This document shows, in pieces, positions 37,258-51,190 of a DNA stretch of 64,000 nt. Origin of the DNA: Poecilobothrus nobilitatus (taxonomy: Eukaryota; Arthropoda; Insecta; Diptera; Dolichopodidae). The number at the start of each line of letters is the position of its first letter. Within the stretch, counting starts at the first letter, position 1. The stretch spans positions 88,198,670 to 88,262,669 of the forward strand of contig OX352773.1 of assembly GCA_947095535.1 (NCBI GenBank), read 5' to 3'. Both the position numbers and the translations under genes were made by a program. The notes below the pieces were generated by a model. It had not been told where the DNA came from, ran no database searches, and saw only the letters and a list, made by a program, of their open reading frames with translations.

Positions 37258-39377
37258 TTTTTTTTTTTTCGGTCAATATAATAAAAATTCCGTAACAAAT
37301 TGTACATCTTTACAAAAATTGTTGTACTTTACAAATATTGATTTAAAGGAAATATAAATTAAAAAAAATTAAAAAGGATTAAGAAAGGATTCAGAAACAA
37401 ATCACACTAATATGTGAAATGTAAAAGTTGAAATTGCATCTAAATTTAGCACAGTATGCATTTCAAAATAAAATTTTAATTTGTACCTACATACTTATAT
37501 GTATGTATATGTAAATGAGTTATTCTTGATGTTGAGAATTTCTTTAAAAAATATGTATTAGAAATTTGAAAATGAAGTGTTTGCAACAAAAATATCATTT
37601 TAGTTAGTTTAAAAATTTGATATGCAAATAAACGGTAAAAAAAAAAGGATGAAAAAATGATAATACTTATACGAAAATTGTCTTTTTAGGTAAAGAATTT
37701 ATGGTACAGGTCAATATTCTCAGTACCTATTTTAAATTGTATTGTTAAATCTTAAGAATAAATTGTTAAATATGTAAATTAGGAAAAAAAGGGTAAAAGT
37801 CCTTTTTTTAATTTATTAAATTAATTTATTTGTTTAGTAAATATTAATAAAATGAAAAAACAAAAGAATAAAAAAAAAGATAGAAATAATAATATATTGA
37901 AATCATTTTCAAGGAAAACATTTAAATATTTTGTATAATTTATGCACTGTTGGAAATAAAATACTAAAATAATATAAAATTCTAGTGGACTGGACTGAAA
38001 TTGTGTTCTATATATATATACATATAATATAATTAGATTATTGACAATTTTACAAAATAATATTTGAAGACATATACGAAAACAATAAAAAGTGTGAAAT
38101 TTAATTTTAAATGTTTTTGATATTTTCTGAAACAAAGAAAATTTTTAGAAATTTTGGAAGTAATAAATATTGAAAATATTTGTTTTTTTTTTTATTGTTT
38201 TTGTTAATTTTAATAAAATTTAAATTTAAACCCTTTGATTTTTTTTTTTTTTTTCGCTGTTGTCATTTATTGTTCTTTTCTCAATTTTTGTGTAATTTAC
38301 CGACAACGCTTATCTTTAAAATGTTTACCAAATAGAAATGATTACAATGGTTTCGAAATTAGATCGATTTTTTTTTTTTTTGGAAAAATAAAACTTTCTA
38401 AAAATCTAAAATTTTTATTACATAATATTTATATACAAGGTATAGTTTAATATTTTAGTTCTGGTTTTAATTTTAATACGGAAATTAAATGTTTTGTAGA
38501 TATTTTTTTTTTTTTTTAAAATTTATTTAAAAGTAAAAGCCAAAAGTCACTAAAATTTTAAAATATTTAAAATATTATAATTAATTTAAAATAAAATGTT
38601 GAATATTTGTTTTATATGGGATACAGATAGGATGAAATGTATTCTATCTTTATTAAAATATTAAAATGTTTACATTAGTTTGCGAATTGAGTTTGTTTAA
38701 GTCATTCTTATATCTTAAAATTGCTATTTTATCATTTCAGAGCGTAGGATTTAAAAATTTAAAAATTTTTCTTGTTAAACTTTAAGATTCACGTAGCAAT
38801 TGGAACACACAATATTTTTTTTGGATTACTAAACTGATTCTGTTATATTTTCCTGGTCTGTTCTACATTTTGTATTTTAACTTGTTTAATGAGCTAAAAA
38901 TAGGAAAAAATGTTTAGTAAATAGCTATAAATAATAAATCCATAGAATATTTAGATTTTTTTAATAATGAACTTTGGTTTTCTATAAATTTTAACTATCT
39001 ATATAAGTTTTATATAATATGTATGTAACCTTATTTCAAAATATTTTTTTTTAATTCTCTTCAATTGTTTTAATTTTTTTTTTTTTTTTTTATTCGAAAA
39101 TTTAATCTTATTACCATATATGAAAATTTTGTTTTATGTATTTAAAATTCGTTAAACATATTCATTAGTAACTAACTAGACTTTATGCATAGTTCACTCA
39201 GTTCATTAAAAATAAAAAAGTTGAATAGTGAGTGAGTGATTTAAAGGTCAAATGTGTAACGAAATTTTGCATTGAATGATGATGAAATTTTTTTTTTTTT
39301 ACTAATGTTTTGTTTTTGTATTGAAATTGTGACGCAATTTGCTACGTTTTATAATAAAATGTTTATTTTTGTTTTAG
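37258..39377. other. AT-rich non-coding stretch
   Basis: No gene seen. The minus frame at 37821-38135 and the plus frame at 38235-38450 are F/I/Y-rich low-complexity products. A TTGTCTTTTTAG/GTAAAG site is at 37678-37695 (see findings). Confidence 0.5.
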
Positions 39378-39449
39378 ATTTTGTTGAAGAAGTTCGAATG
39401 GTTGCTTCATTGCTTGCATGCACCCATCATTCATTCAATCACTATATAG
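39378..39449 (+). other. Candidate internal coding exon (72 nt)
   Basis: A TTTTTGTTTTAG acceptor precedes, and ACTATATAG/GTATTA follows. In between, one frame reads DFVEEVRMVASLLACTHHSF NHYI, with balanced composition and GC above the flanks. The 72-nt length keeps phase. The frame also continues on both sides, so splicing is not needed to explain it. The family is not recognised, and chance is quite possible. Confidence 0.22.
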
Positions 39450-39983
39450 GTATTATAGTAAGAAATAATATTGACTTTTTTTTTTTTAATTTTATTGCTG
39501 AGTTTTTTTTGTTTCCAACCATAACAACAACAATAATAAGACTGATTAGGTTTTTTTTTAAATTTTTATTACGACTGACTATGGTTTAATTAAAATGAGT
39601 AAGGTTATGTTTAGAATATAAAATAAGTAAGCAATAAGTATATTATAGTCAATTAAATATGTATATATATACCTACATAAGTAAATAAGTAGAGTGAATA
39701 GATTTGTAATTTATGATTTTTTTTTTGTTTTTGTTCATAATTGAGTGATTTTATTGTTTTTTTTTTTTTTATTATTATTTAGAAACAACTGAATGTTTTT
39801 TTTTTTTTGTTTCTTGATTTCAGATTTTCTAAAACACGTGGAATTTAAAATTTACAAAATAATTCTTGATTAATAACAAAATAAGTTTAATTCTTTTCAA
39901 ATTTTGTGTAAAATTCCCTTGTAAATTTAAAATTTTTATACAATTGTATTCTTGACATCTCTTATATATAAATAATATGTATA
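39450..39983. other. AT-rich non-coding stretch
   Basis: Poly-T runs and a TATG run near 39660-39675 only; nothing recognised. Confidence 0.5.
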
Positions 39984-40657
39984 CAGTTAAACCTGGATAA
40001 GTAAAACCTCCAGGGTTCAGTAATTTTATTCCACTTAAGTATAAAGGTAGTTCACTTACATATATAGTTTTCCAGTTAGCCAGGGTTTTTATGTTCCAAT
40101 TGTTCCAATTAAAGAGTTTCTGAAAATTTGAAAGTTAGGACTAAAAATGTGTGTAAGTATGGATATTGAATAAAATAAATTATATATATGTGTAGTGTAC
40201 TGTATTTTTATTTATTTATTATATTGTCGATTTATCAAGCTTAAGGGTTAATTTTGAAACATTAAATTTTTCACAAATTTCTAATCGTGACATTCCATTT
40301 TAGAAAGGTTGAGAAATTTTTAATTTATAGCTTAAGTACAGCAAAATTTTTAATTTTTCCTTTTCACATTTTAGCTTTTAACTAAACAATTAAGTAGCAA
40401 ACAAGAACTAATAAAATCTGAATAGATACTAAATATTAATAGCGGTTCTTTAACGTAAATATTTTAAATTCATTAATAAATAAAAGAAACTAAATAATTT
40501 TTGTAATGTAAACAAGTGAAAAAAATTATTCCATTAAAAGTGTTAGGTACAAATTATAAAGTTTCAGATATAGAATTAAAAAATTTTAAATTAAGATTCA
40601 ATTATAGAGGTCAAAAAATCTCAGTCATAGAAGTTGCCACTTAACCGGGTTTGACTG
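39984..40657. mobile_element. pogo/Tigger-type non-autonomous element, 674 bp
   Basis: It is flanked by TA (39982-39983 and 40658-40659). The left end CAGTTAAACCTGGATAAGT and the right end (minus strand) CAGTCAAACCCGGTTAAGT match at 16 of 19 positions. CAGTYAAACCYGG-type ends with a TA duplication are typical of pogo/Tigger elements. The interior keeps only a scrap of the transposase DNA-binding domain on the minus strand. It is an internally deleted, immobile-by-itself derivative and a different family from the element at 32969, judging by its ends. Confidence 0.85.
40222..40293 (-). pseudogene. Remnant helix-turn-helix of a pogo-type transposase
   Basis: The minus-strand frame reads MSRLEICEKFNVSKLTLKLD KSTI. 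This matches the pattern of the N-terminal HTH of Tigger/pogo transposases, where S-R/Q-x-E-I/L-C-x-x-F-x-V-S-K-S/T is usual. Upstream, KRKKLKILL-like residues persist in other frames, with stops. The scrap sits inside the 674-bp element with matching ends, which supports the assignment. Confidence 0.6.
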
Positions 40658-43600
40658 TACATACTATTATTTTTTATTGGTGTGATTGAAAAATAAAGCT
40701 ATATATTAACATGTTTTCTTACTAATTATTATTATTGACTTCAATTTGAAAGATTCAAAACTTTCCTATACATTTAAATATTCGACCAAAAAAAGTAAAG
40801 TATCATAAGTACCTAAATAAATTCATGGATTATAAACTAAGGTGATTCAGATTCAAAATTTGCACGACAAATTCGCCTTGTGGATTATACTTAATATATG
40901 TACGCAGTAAATATGTATATAATATAAATCAAATAAATAATATTACAATATAAAATTAATAAAAATTAATTATTTAATTATATCAAAACGGTCTTTTATT
41001 AATATGTAATAGAAGAGTAAACCAACAAAAAGCTAAAAATTTTTATTTTTTTGCATTCTAAAAATGCTTTCAACTCATTGTTATTTATAAAATATTTAAA
41101 ATATAAAATACTTTTTTTTTCTTAATCTAATTCCAAATTTATATTCCAAACTCCAGTATGCATTCCAAACTATTATTATAGGAGTACTTATAATTATATT
41201 CTATGTACTTACATACATATCTACATTTTACACATTTATAAGACAATTTATTTCAAAATTGCAAGATTTTTTTTTTGTCTTCTGTGTTCTTTTCTGTTTT
41301 CTTAAAGATCATGACACTAAACCCAATTTTGCTTTTTCTTTACTCTATTCTATCTATTTTTTTCTGGTCTTTTGTTTTTTTTTTTTTTCTACATTTCTAA
41401 CCCACTTTTTTTCTTGTGATTTTACAATAATATTTAATATAACTAAGTATCCATACATTTTTTTTTTCATAATTTTTTTTACTCCCACCAAAAAAAAAAA
41501 AACAAACAAACAAACAGATCAGAAAAGCTAAAAATTGGATTCAAAACGCAGATAACCTAAAACTAAAACTTATCTATCTATTCTACATTTAATTTTTTTT
41601 TTCGCGTTTTCCCGTTGTTCTTCTTATTGCTGTTATTGTAGAAGTGCATTATGCAATTTCAGCAAATAAAGAAATGAAAGAAAATACAAGAAATAAAACA
41701 ACGAAATAAAGTTAAAAAAAAAAAAAAAAAATTCTTATTGCATCAATTAAAATATTCATGTAAAATGCACTACTCTTTGACATTTTACTTGTATACATAC
41801 TTAGGTATATACATAGACTTTAATATAGCTTTACAATGTAGGCTCTATATACATACATATATAAATTTTTTTTTGTTATTGGATATATTTTCTACATATT
41901 TTTTCTACTAGGTATGTATCCTTGTTTTTGTATCTGTATACCCACACAAAATAGTATTTAGAAATTCAAATTGGTTTTTTTTTTTTTTTTTCAAATTCTT
42001 TACTATTTTATAAAATATGTGGATTATATATACATAAACATATGTATGTATATATGTACACAAACTACAAAGTATACTCTTATTTTTGTATGCCATTACA
42101 GAATAATTTTATTATTGAAAAAAAAAAAATTACAAAAGAATAGAAAACATTGCAAAAAAAAAAAAAACAAATCTCACTTTTCTTTATGCATTATATTGCA
42201 TATATTGCATATCAACCTAAGAATATTTTGCAAAAAAAAAATTAAAACAAAAATGGGGCGAATAAAACAAAAACAAAACGGCAAAAATTACAAAAAAATA
42301 GCTATCAACTGAATTTCATTTTGGTTGAATATATGTATATATTATAGATGTACATAAATATTATAAGTAATGTGTAAATAATATGTATATGCATATGTGC
42401 TTATATATAAATTAAGAAATAAATATCTCTAGATATAATATGGATATAAAATTAATTTACAGTGACGCTCAACATAATATGAAGAGATGTTAAATATTAA
42501 TTGAAATTAAATAGTAAGTATTTAAATAATTTATTAACTAAAAATATTTAGAAACAATATTTTTTTTTTTTAAATGTTTGCTAGTGAAGAGATAAATTAT
42601 CTATCTACAGTTTTCAAATTTTTCTCATCTAAAAGTAAGCTCTTCTTGAATCAGCTTTTTTTATTACAATAAATTCGAACTCATGATTATCTGACTCCCA
42701 ATTTTATTTCAACTTTATGTAATGAATATTAATAAAATGTCCAGCAAGATCAATTTTCTCATGCATTTATGCATGAATCGCGGTGTTTAAAAAAAAAAAT
42801 GCAATTCTGTTAAAGAAATATTTAATTAGTTCAGTATTTGAATGTATTTTATAGACTGATATTGTCAATTTATATCTATAATTGATTTCATGGTGCATAA
42901 CTTATTCCATTATTTATTGTACCTATAGTCCAAATATTAATAAAATATGTATTTAAATATAATATATGTATGTAGTTTGTAATCTATACCATATTTGTTT
43001 TTAATTAAACAATGTCTTGCAACAAATGCACAAATTTTATAGGTAATACTATATTTCTTCTTTATATCTCTAGATAGAATTTACCCATCGCCTTTAGATA
43101 CTTTAAACATTTTCGAAATAAAACTTTTAAATAGTAAATCAAATTTTAATTCAAGACTTAACCTTCCCTTTAGAGTTGATTTATGAACTCTTATTTAATT
43201 TATTATAGGTAGTATAACTCTTGTTTTACGTCAATCATTTTTAATTAAAGCAACACTGTCTCATATGATGTATATAATAAATTATAACTAGTATTTAGTA
43301 GCTAATACAAAAATATTTTCATTACTTTTAATTTTTATTATTATCATCATCATCATTATTAAAATGTATGAATATTCGTATACATATCTATAGTATATTC
43401 ATGGGAAACGGAATAGAATATAACTAAGTAAAAGGAAAATTAAACAATATATTCAGATACATATGTACATAGTTATACATAATATAATTTACTACTCAGC
43501 ATCATTTAAATGAGAATGGCGCTGAAAATTAACCGCGTTGTTACTTCTATCCGTGTTATATTATATATATATATGTACATAATATTATATGTTCTTGTAT

Positions 43601-46600
43601 TTATTGTACGAGTATATAGCCACCTAAATGCTTATATTATAAGTATCTATTCCGCGCTTCGCCATTTAAAATCTAGTTTTTCTTTTCTTTTCCTTTTACA
43701 TATTTTTAATATTTTTCCAATGTATATATACATTTGTATATAAACAAAAAATTAACTAGGTATATATAAAAAAAAAAAAAAAACTTTATCAGATTTTGAG
43801 TATTTTCATTTATAAAAATGCATGGGATTTATGGTATGTAAATGTGTGAATAATGTATGGATGTATGTTAATAATGTAAGTAATAAACTAATAAATAAAA
43901 ATAAATATTGCACATTATCAATTATCATCTGTTGTATATGCTATGAAAATGAGATTGAGTGAATTATTGAGCAATAAAATATTTAGTAATAATAAAAAAA
44001 AAAAATGAAAAAGAAAAAATTATTTGTAGAATAGTAAATATTAGTAACAGTATAACACCAATAATAAGTAACATTAAAATTATATTAGTATTAGTAGAAG
44101 TATATAGTGATTATATAGCAATCAATGATCAGTAAATTTCAATTTTATTTTTAAATATTAAATTTCTATTTCTTAAATAAAAATAAGAATAAAAAAAAAA
44201 AAAGCAGATTATTGTTTAATTTTTTATGAATGTTGCTGGAATGTTTTTCTTCTTTTTTGTTGATTTTTATAAGTTTTGTTCAACATTCATTTCTTAATTT
44301 GTTTAGTTTTTGCTTGGTTAGAAATAGCTTTTTAAAGCTTCCTTATAATATACGGATTTTTCTGTTTTATTTTTTTTTATGAATCTTATGTGAATGTTAA
44401 AAATAGTTATCTTCTTTTATTTTTATTGTTGTTCGTTAATAAACCTAGTGTCGTTACTTGTTTTATATATTTTCTAAAATTAACTGTTGGTGCTGTTGCT
44501 TATAAACGTGCACTTAATGTATGACTAACTAATCAACAAAAGAAGTTTAAAAAAAAAAAACGCCTAATAAAACTGGCAAAACAGGCCAATTATTAAAAGT
44601 GTAATTCAAGACATTTTGTATATAATACATTCATATTATACATATGTATATACATATAAAAAGTAAGTGCATATAAACATACATCCATATAAACATATAC
44701 ATATTGAAGTTAACCCTGGATTAATATTATGAAAATTAAGTAAGAGTAGTTTTTACTTTCTAATTATGTACAAAAGTTGTCTGTATGCTAATGTATAAAT
44801 AGGTATAAAAAAAAATGTTGAAATTAAAAATTAGAAAGAAAAAAAAAATAAAGACATAATAAAAAGTGTGAGAAAATTTTTTTTATTTCAGTTCGTTATT
44901 AAATTTTATATTTATTTTCAGCTAAACTAAAGTTTCATTGAACATTTTTTGTCTCGAAAAAAGTATCTAGAATATTAAATACTTTTTTGAAATATTTTTA
45001 ACTAGGATGTACAAAACTTAGGTATTATAGGTAGTCGTCAAAATGTGGCAAAATAGAAAATAAGAAAAATCTTTATATGTAATTTATTAAAAATTTTTTC
45101 GTTAATTTGGAATCGGCAAAATTTTAGCCTAATTATCCATTCACATTAAATTATTTTAAAATTGCACTCATTAATAAACGAACATTTTTATAAGAAATAA
45201 GAAGTACAATGATCTGACTTATTAGTTTTCCTGGCAGCCCTCAAAAATTAGTCTGTGTATTTCATCCATCATTTTCATCTCATTAAGTACATAATCTAAT
45301 TTAAAATCTTTTGCAATAATATAACAGTATTTGTAGTTTTTTAAGTGGCTTATTCTAGTAATTGAATTATTATTATAATATACCCAGCCAACTGAAGAAT
45401 CGAAGAAATTCCTTAATTAAATTCAAAACTTAAAATAATTTAATAATTTAATAATTTGCACATATAATAAGGCTGTAGGAACTTTAACATATATTAAATT
45501 AGTAAATAATTGTACATAACCTAAAAAAAAAAAAATTGTTTATTCAATAATTAGAAGGAGTGCTTAAAATTAAAATCTTACTTTAAAAAAATAAAAGTTT
45601 TATATATGTATATATATTGAATTATGTAATTAAAAAGAATAATGAAATAAATAAAGCGAAAAATCCCCAACTGACTTTATAAAAATAATCGTAATGCAAT
45701 GTCAATCTTTAAAATTAACTGTTTATTAACTGTTTATTAATACACAAATTTAAATAATTTAATATTCAGTAAATACAATTGTATTTTGTTAATTATTTAA
45801 GATTATTATTTTGATTTTGTTTTATGGTTTTAACTTCTTTAATATCTTAATTTATGCAATCGCAATTAAAAAAAAAAAAAAATAATTTTTTTTTTAAACA
45901 ACTTGACTTTTATAATTATAATTGTAATCATATTTTTTAAAAGAAAGATCATATTGTAGAGTACATTTACATATATAAATTACACTGTTTATTTTTAACT
46001 ACGTTTACTTAACCACATTATAAAGTATAAATATGTAAATGTTGTACAATTTTAAACTTAAATACTTACTTATTGAGATAAAAAAAAAATTTTTTTTTGT
46101 TTTTCTTTTGAAATTTCTAAAGGGCTTTTCTTTGTTTTTTTTTTTTTTGTTGTTCATATATACTTCATAATTGAACTTTGTTTGTTACTTCGTTTAGTCG
46201 TGTCATTTAGTATTTTTTTATTTGTTCAATTTTTCGCTTTTTACAATATTACCATCGAACACATTATGGTGTTTAAAATGACAGGAAAACGAGGAAAACA
46301 AAAAAGAAATAGTTACTCTTACTTTCATTTTTAACCTCTTTTCTTTTACTTCTTTCTTATTTTTTCTTATTTATTTTTGTGTCTTATATAATTTTTGAGT
46401 TTTTTTTTTTTTATAATTTTAACGTATAAAACATCAAAATAGAGTATTAATATTAATTTGATTTGACTATAAGAACAATTTTCTTATTCGTATTATATTT
46501 TCTGAAAATCAGGTGAACATAATCATATAAGTTCATTGATCATTATTATAACTTTCTTTTAAAAAATATTTTAGAAAATCGGAAAAATCAACAAAGAGCC

Positions 46601-49170
46601 GAATATGACTTGCCAGCCAGTTATAATGTTAGGAAAAAAATATACTTAGAAGAGTTTAGAACATTCTGAAGAAATGTTCATGAAGAAAATAAAATAGTAT
46701 GTTCTATCAAACTATTAAAAACAATGTTATTTTTTAATTTAGTGAGATACAGACATACACAACCTATTTAATACAATTCTATCAGATTAACAGAAATTCG
46801 AATTTAATTTATGAAATTTAGCTATGAGCCAAATCATTATTCGTAATGTAAATATTTAACATTAACAGCCAATTAAATTCTAATTTGTAGTAATAAGTAA
46901 TCAATATATTGTCTTTAAGTTTATAATGTTTTGTTTGTTTTTGTTATTACATGTCTTCCATAATCGTTGTAACTGTTATTTTTGATGCTTCTTTTTTTTT
47001 TTTTTTTGTAAATATATTAGTTAACTGTTTTTTTTTTTTTTTTTACAATTTTGTAAATTTTGCGTGGTAACGTCACTGGATTATTTTTTTTTTTTTTATG
47101 AGCCTTTGTACTTTTTTGGTAATACCATGACCGGCGCGACCTCTTAAGAAAGTAATAATTTTGCAAGAGAAGTTAAAAAAATGTAAAAAAAAAAAAAAAC
47201 TTTTCTATCTATACTATCATACTGATTGCATAATCTGTTAAAAGGAAAACAAACCAACAATGAAAGAAAAGTAAAATTTGAAAAGTAAAAGAAAGAAAAG
47301 AAAAACGTGTCTAAGAAAATTAAATATTACCTTTTCTTTGAAATTTTTTTTTTCTTTACTTTTTGGGATGGTTTTAAAAGTTTTTTTTTTTTTTTTTGTT
47401 ATTTTTGAATGTAAGTATATGTAATAGTTTTAACTGCCAATAAATTTTGTAACTTTTGAACTCATAATATATATAAGAAAAGTATAAAAAGCAAAAAAAA
47501 ATTTTTTACAATAAAAGATTAGGTATTATGTATAATGTATACCAAAAAAAAAAAAAAAGAAAAAAATTAGTAAAGTAAAAGTAATTGTAATAAAAAAAAA
47601 ATTAAAAGTTATAGTTACTACAATACCTGTTACTTTTTTTTTATTTAGGTATAAGGAAATTTCAAACCTACATAAATACTATATAAGTAAATAATGGTTG
47701 TGTAAATTATGAAAAATTTAAAAAAAAAAAGTAAAAATTCATTTTCTTTTCTTGTTTGTTTTTGTATATTGTATACTTTCAAAATTTTATCCCAATATTA
47801 AATAACAATTTGAGAGTTTTCTTTTTTTGGTTTTGTTTTTTTTTTTTTTTTGTGCAAAGAAAGTTTTTCCTAAACTTTTGTTTTTGATTATTCTGTTAAA
47901 TGCGTATTGAGTTTAAAATTTAAATTATTTGATAGATTTTAACATATCTACATACCATAATATAGTTCAGTAATTATGGGTGATCAAAACGGTAACGAAT
48001 ATACATAATCATATTACTGATATATATTTGATATTCTACGTCAATAAAATTTAAATTGCATTTCAATAAGGTTTACATTTTTATGTTTATTTTTAGGTTC
48101 ATTTTTATTAGTCCTTCTAATGTGTAGAATAAGTAAAAAGCTGCTTCAAAGAAATGAACTATCAATAATTTAAGTAGGTATACGATTTTAAAGATTTAAT
48201 TAAGAAAATTACTGACCATGCCTTAAGTTTATCTCCAACCCAATGTTAATTTTTTTTTCCTTTCCACTCCTATAAGGGCATTCACTAAGTCATTTATTAT
48301 TCATATTTGACTAAGTTTCAGTTTCTGGAATAAATAATTTCACTAAGCCACAGATTACTCGGCTGTAGCTATTGTACAAAACTATATGTTTCTTTTATTT
48401 CTACGCCATCTATTATCTCATACAAGAATTACGGTTTATTAGTATACCTGTACGATAAGGATAGGGTATATTAAAATTGCTCCTCCATTTGTAACACCTC
48501 GAAATAAGCTAATTGACTAAAGTGTGACTTCATTTTTCTAATTGATAATTTGAAATTGTTGAGGATGATGCTTAGTACAAAAAAAATTAAATAAATAAAA
48601 AATATAACGGTTGCTTGAAGAATTTATATTTATATGATATTAGTATATGTACATACTTATATAACTCATGTTTATTTACATATGGTATATGTCACTGATG
48701 AATGAATGACATATAATACATATGTACTTATAGTATAAATTATTATACATTTGCCGCTTAGTATTAAATAGAACTATAACATATTTGGAAAAGTTTTAGA
48801 TTAATAATCGTTATGTGGAACGTTAGAATCTGCTTTTGAAGAATGTAAAAAGATATAGTTTGAATATATGTACAAACCATAGTTCTAGAAATTATAAAAT
48901 TCACCCAAATTATTTTAAAATACTAAAAAATTTAAAAAATAATATTATAAGCAGAGTATGGCTATGACATACTAAGGTTCGTACGGGTATCTAAGAGTTG
49001 ACAAAGGCAACTGTATTCTTCCTCGTTATTTTATTATATAGCTATTACAATATGATATTATTTATAATTTATAGGACATATATATACTTATTTTTAATTT
49101 AATTATGTACATTCTACTAATTATACATTATAAGAAAAATGTCTATTATTTTTTATTAATCTATATGACT
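40658..49170. other. Long AT-rich non-coding stretch
   Basis: No gene supported. The stretch is dominated by poly-A/poly-T, TATG/CATA runs and short frames made of them (41259-41531, 41971-42312, 43510-43743). The 43500-43560 patch, GAATGGCGCTGAAAATTAAC onward, is slightly less AT-rich but has no splice or homology support. A tandem ACTGTTTATTA pair lies at 45717-45740. Confidence 0.5.
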
Positions 49171-49239
49171 CAGCCGGGGCTTGAACCCGATACCTTTCGT
49201 ATGAAAGACTGGTGTCTTAACAACTACACCATTGGCTGG
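49171..49239 (-). repeat. tRNA-like sequence (SINE head or tRNA pseudogene)
   Basis: The minus strand contains a box A-like TGGTGTAGTTGT (11 of 12 to consensus) and a box B, GGTTCAAGCCC. It has a GGTG/CACC D-arm, a T-arm TCGGG-TTCAAGC-CCCGG, and outer CAGCC/GGCTG pairing. The anticodon arm is CTTTCATACGAAAG, which does not give a normal 5-bp stem with a 7-base loop. A functional tRNA is therefore unlikely, and it is better read as a tRNA-derived repeat. It shares this unusual arm with the copy at 54299. Confidence 0.6.
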
Positions 49240-50681
49240 ATAAATGTTAATTTAATTCAGATCTATTAATTTACCGCATATAATATTATATATGTATGTA
49301 TTAAGACTAGCTCTATATTTCTGGTATGTTAAGAATACATTTTATAATAATTTTGAATATAAATTATGAATATAAATTATTATATATATAAATTATGTAT
49401 ATATGAAAATACATAAACTTGTATGTATATATATTAATAGTTCTGATAATTTAGCGACCATCTTTTGGATTAGTGTCACATTATTTTGATTCTTTATTGC
49501 AAATTTTTAATGGTCGTTTAATGTTGGATTACAATTTTTTTTTTGGCAACTGTCTATAAAATATTGTTTATATAATATGTATATTAGCTATTCGATAATT
49601 GACACAATTTCAAAAAATTTTTTAAAGAATTCAAAAATACGACACGGATAGGTTTTAAGAATATTGGAAATACGATTTTAAAATATATACATTACTTAAA
49701 ATGATCAAAGTGTAAGTACATATATAACTTTTATTGTTTGCTATACTAAAAGTCCAGTTATTAAGATGAGAACTAAGTTAAAAAGTAATTTTGATATGTA
49801 CCTATATAAGAATTAGTTAAATATTTCTTAGTTATGTGCATTTTAAAATAAAATTTCTGAATGTTTTTTAAAATATATTTATTTTTAAATTTATCTTACA
49901 GGTTTTTTTTTTTTTACGATTCATGATATAAGTACTTAGAATTTGTTTTTTTTTTTTTAAATTAAAAATTTAATAATCTTTCATTACTTCACGCATTAAT
50001 AGCATGTGTATTGCGCGATACCTTATTTTAATACTTATATACATATTATATATATGATTATTACATTATCAACAAAACCATTATTTTCACTTCACCCTAA
50101 AAAAATAAAATTGATTGGAATTTTTCTTTAAATTATTATACATATAAGTACTTATAATAAATCTACACACACAATTTATATATAACTATATGTATGTAAT
50201 AATATAAAACTAACATCTTATATAATTTCAATAGTAATTGAAGGAAAAATCTTATCTAAAATAATATATAGAAAAAAAAAAATGCGTACTTTCCTAATTA
50301 AAAATATGTCATGGACTTAAAAGAATTCTATTTTTTTTTTTTCGTTTCTATTATTTAAATTAAAAATAGAAATTTCGTTGTAACAATATTAACCCTTAAG
50401 TATATTGTTTACTACTATTATTTGTATTAACAATTAATTGTCTAACAATAATGCCATATTGCCATGTGGATCCCATATTGATTATGATTATTTAATAAAA
50501 TTTAAATGATCATTATTTAAGTTTTATTAGATTGTATTCGCGATTGTATTTGATCTTCTTGTATACATAATCTTATTTAAAACTTGTTTTTAGAAAAAAA
50601 GAAAACCCATTCTTAAGTTAATTATACTACTTCTTTTTCCTCTTTTGCTATTAATCCGCTATTGAATGTTAAGCGATCACT
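49240..50681. other. AT-rich non-coding stretch
   Basis: No gene or element recognised. TATATA-rich segments lie at 49360-49440 and homopolymer T runs at 49900-49960. Confidence 0.5.
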
Positions 50682-51190
50682 TTATTCACAAGTTAATTTA
50701 CAATGATACTCGGCATACTTTTCTCTGTTTCTTGCACTGTCAACCAATTGTCCTATAACGGTTCTAATACCTGTCCAGTTCCGAATGTTTCTAAGCACGA
50801 ATTTTGTTTTCTTCTAGTATTGAATTCGTCCCTTCAAGTTTTCCTTCAATAATTAATTGAAGTAGTTCGTATTTGTGGCCTCGTATTATGTGGCCAAAGT
50901 AACTCAATTTTTTACGCTTAATAATTAGAAATAGTTCTCTATTTATATTTAATCTTCTGAGAACTTTAGGATTTGTAACTCTATCTACTCTATACTCTAT
51001 AGATTATAGAGTACATTTTTATATTTCAGAAAGGAACTTCTTGCCATTTCAATTCTGCATTTTACTTCTTTAACAGAGATTCAACTTTTATCGAGGTGAT
51101 ACCCTAGATATTTAAAACTAACAACACGTTCGATAAATTTGTTGTTTATTGTGATAAATTGATACTTACTTTTGAAATTATACGTTGTGA
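50682..51190 (-). pseudogene. 3' end of a non-LTR retrotransposon reverse transcriptase
   Basis: Minus-strand segments in order: ITINNKFIERVVSFKYLGYH (RT thumb-side motif), a stop, then VKEVKCRIEMARSSFLKYKN. Next, past a short break, come RVTNPKVLRRLNINRELF and KLSYFGHIIRGHKYELLQLI IEGKLEG. After a frameshift, LRNIRNWTGIRTVIGQLVDS ARNREKYAEYHCKL ends at a stop (50682-50684). The order and motifs (FKYLG, GHIxRGxKYELLQLIxEGK, a RNxRxWTG tail) are those of RTE/CR1-like retrotransposon polymerases. The usual LYGxExW region is missing between the first two blocks, so there is an internal deletion near 50980-51010. The element is dead and 5'-truncated; the exact clade is not certain. Confidence 0.8.

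Noticed and set aside
43500..43743. Plus-strand ORF starting near MRMALKINRVV
   Set aside because: Only the first 20 codons look protein-like; the rest is TATATA-derived Y/I/M sequence, with no splice or homology support.
48270..48360. Possible MITE (CACTAAG...CACTAAG)
   Set aside because: The repeats are direct rather than properly inverted, pairing is patchy, and no target duplication was found.
49171..49239. Functional tRNA gene on the minus strand
   Set aside because: The D-arm and T-arm are good, but the anticodon arm cannot form a normal 5-bp stem with a 7-base loop, and the same defect recurs at 54299.
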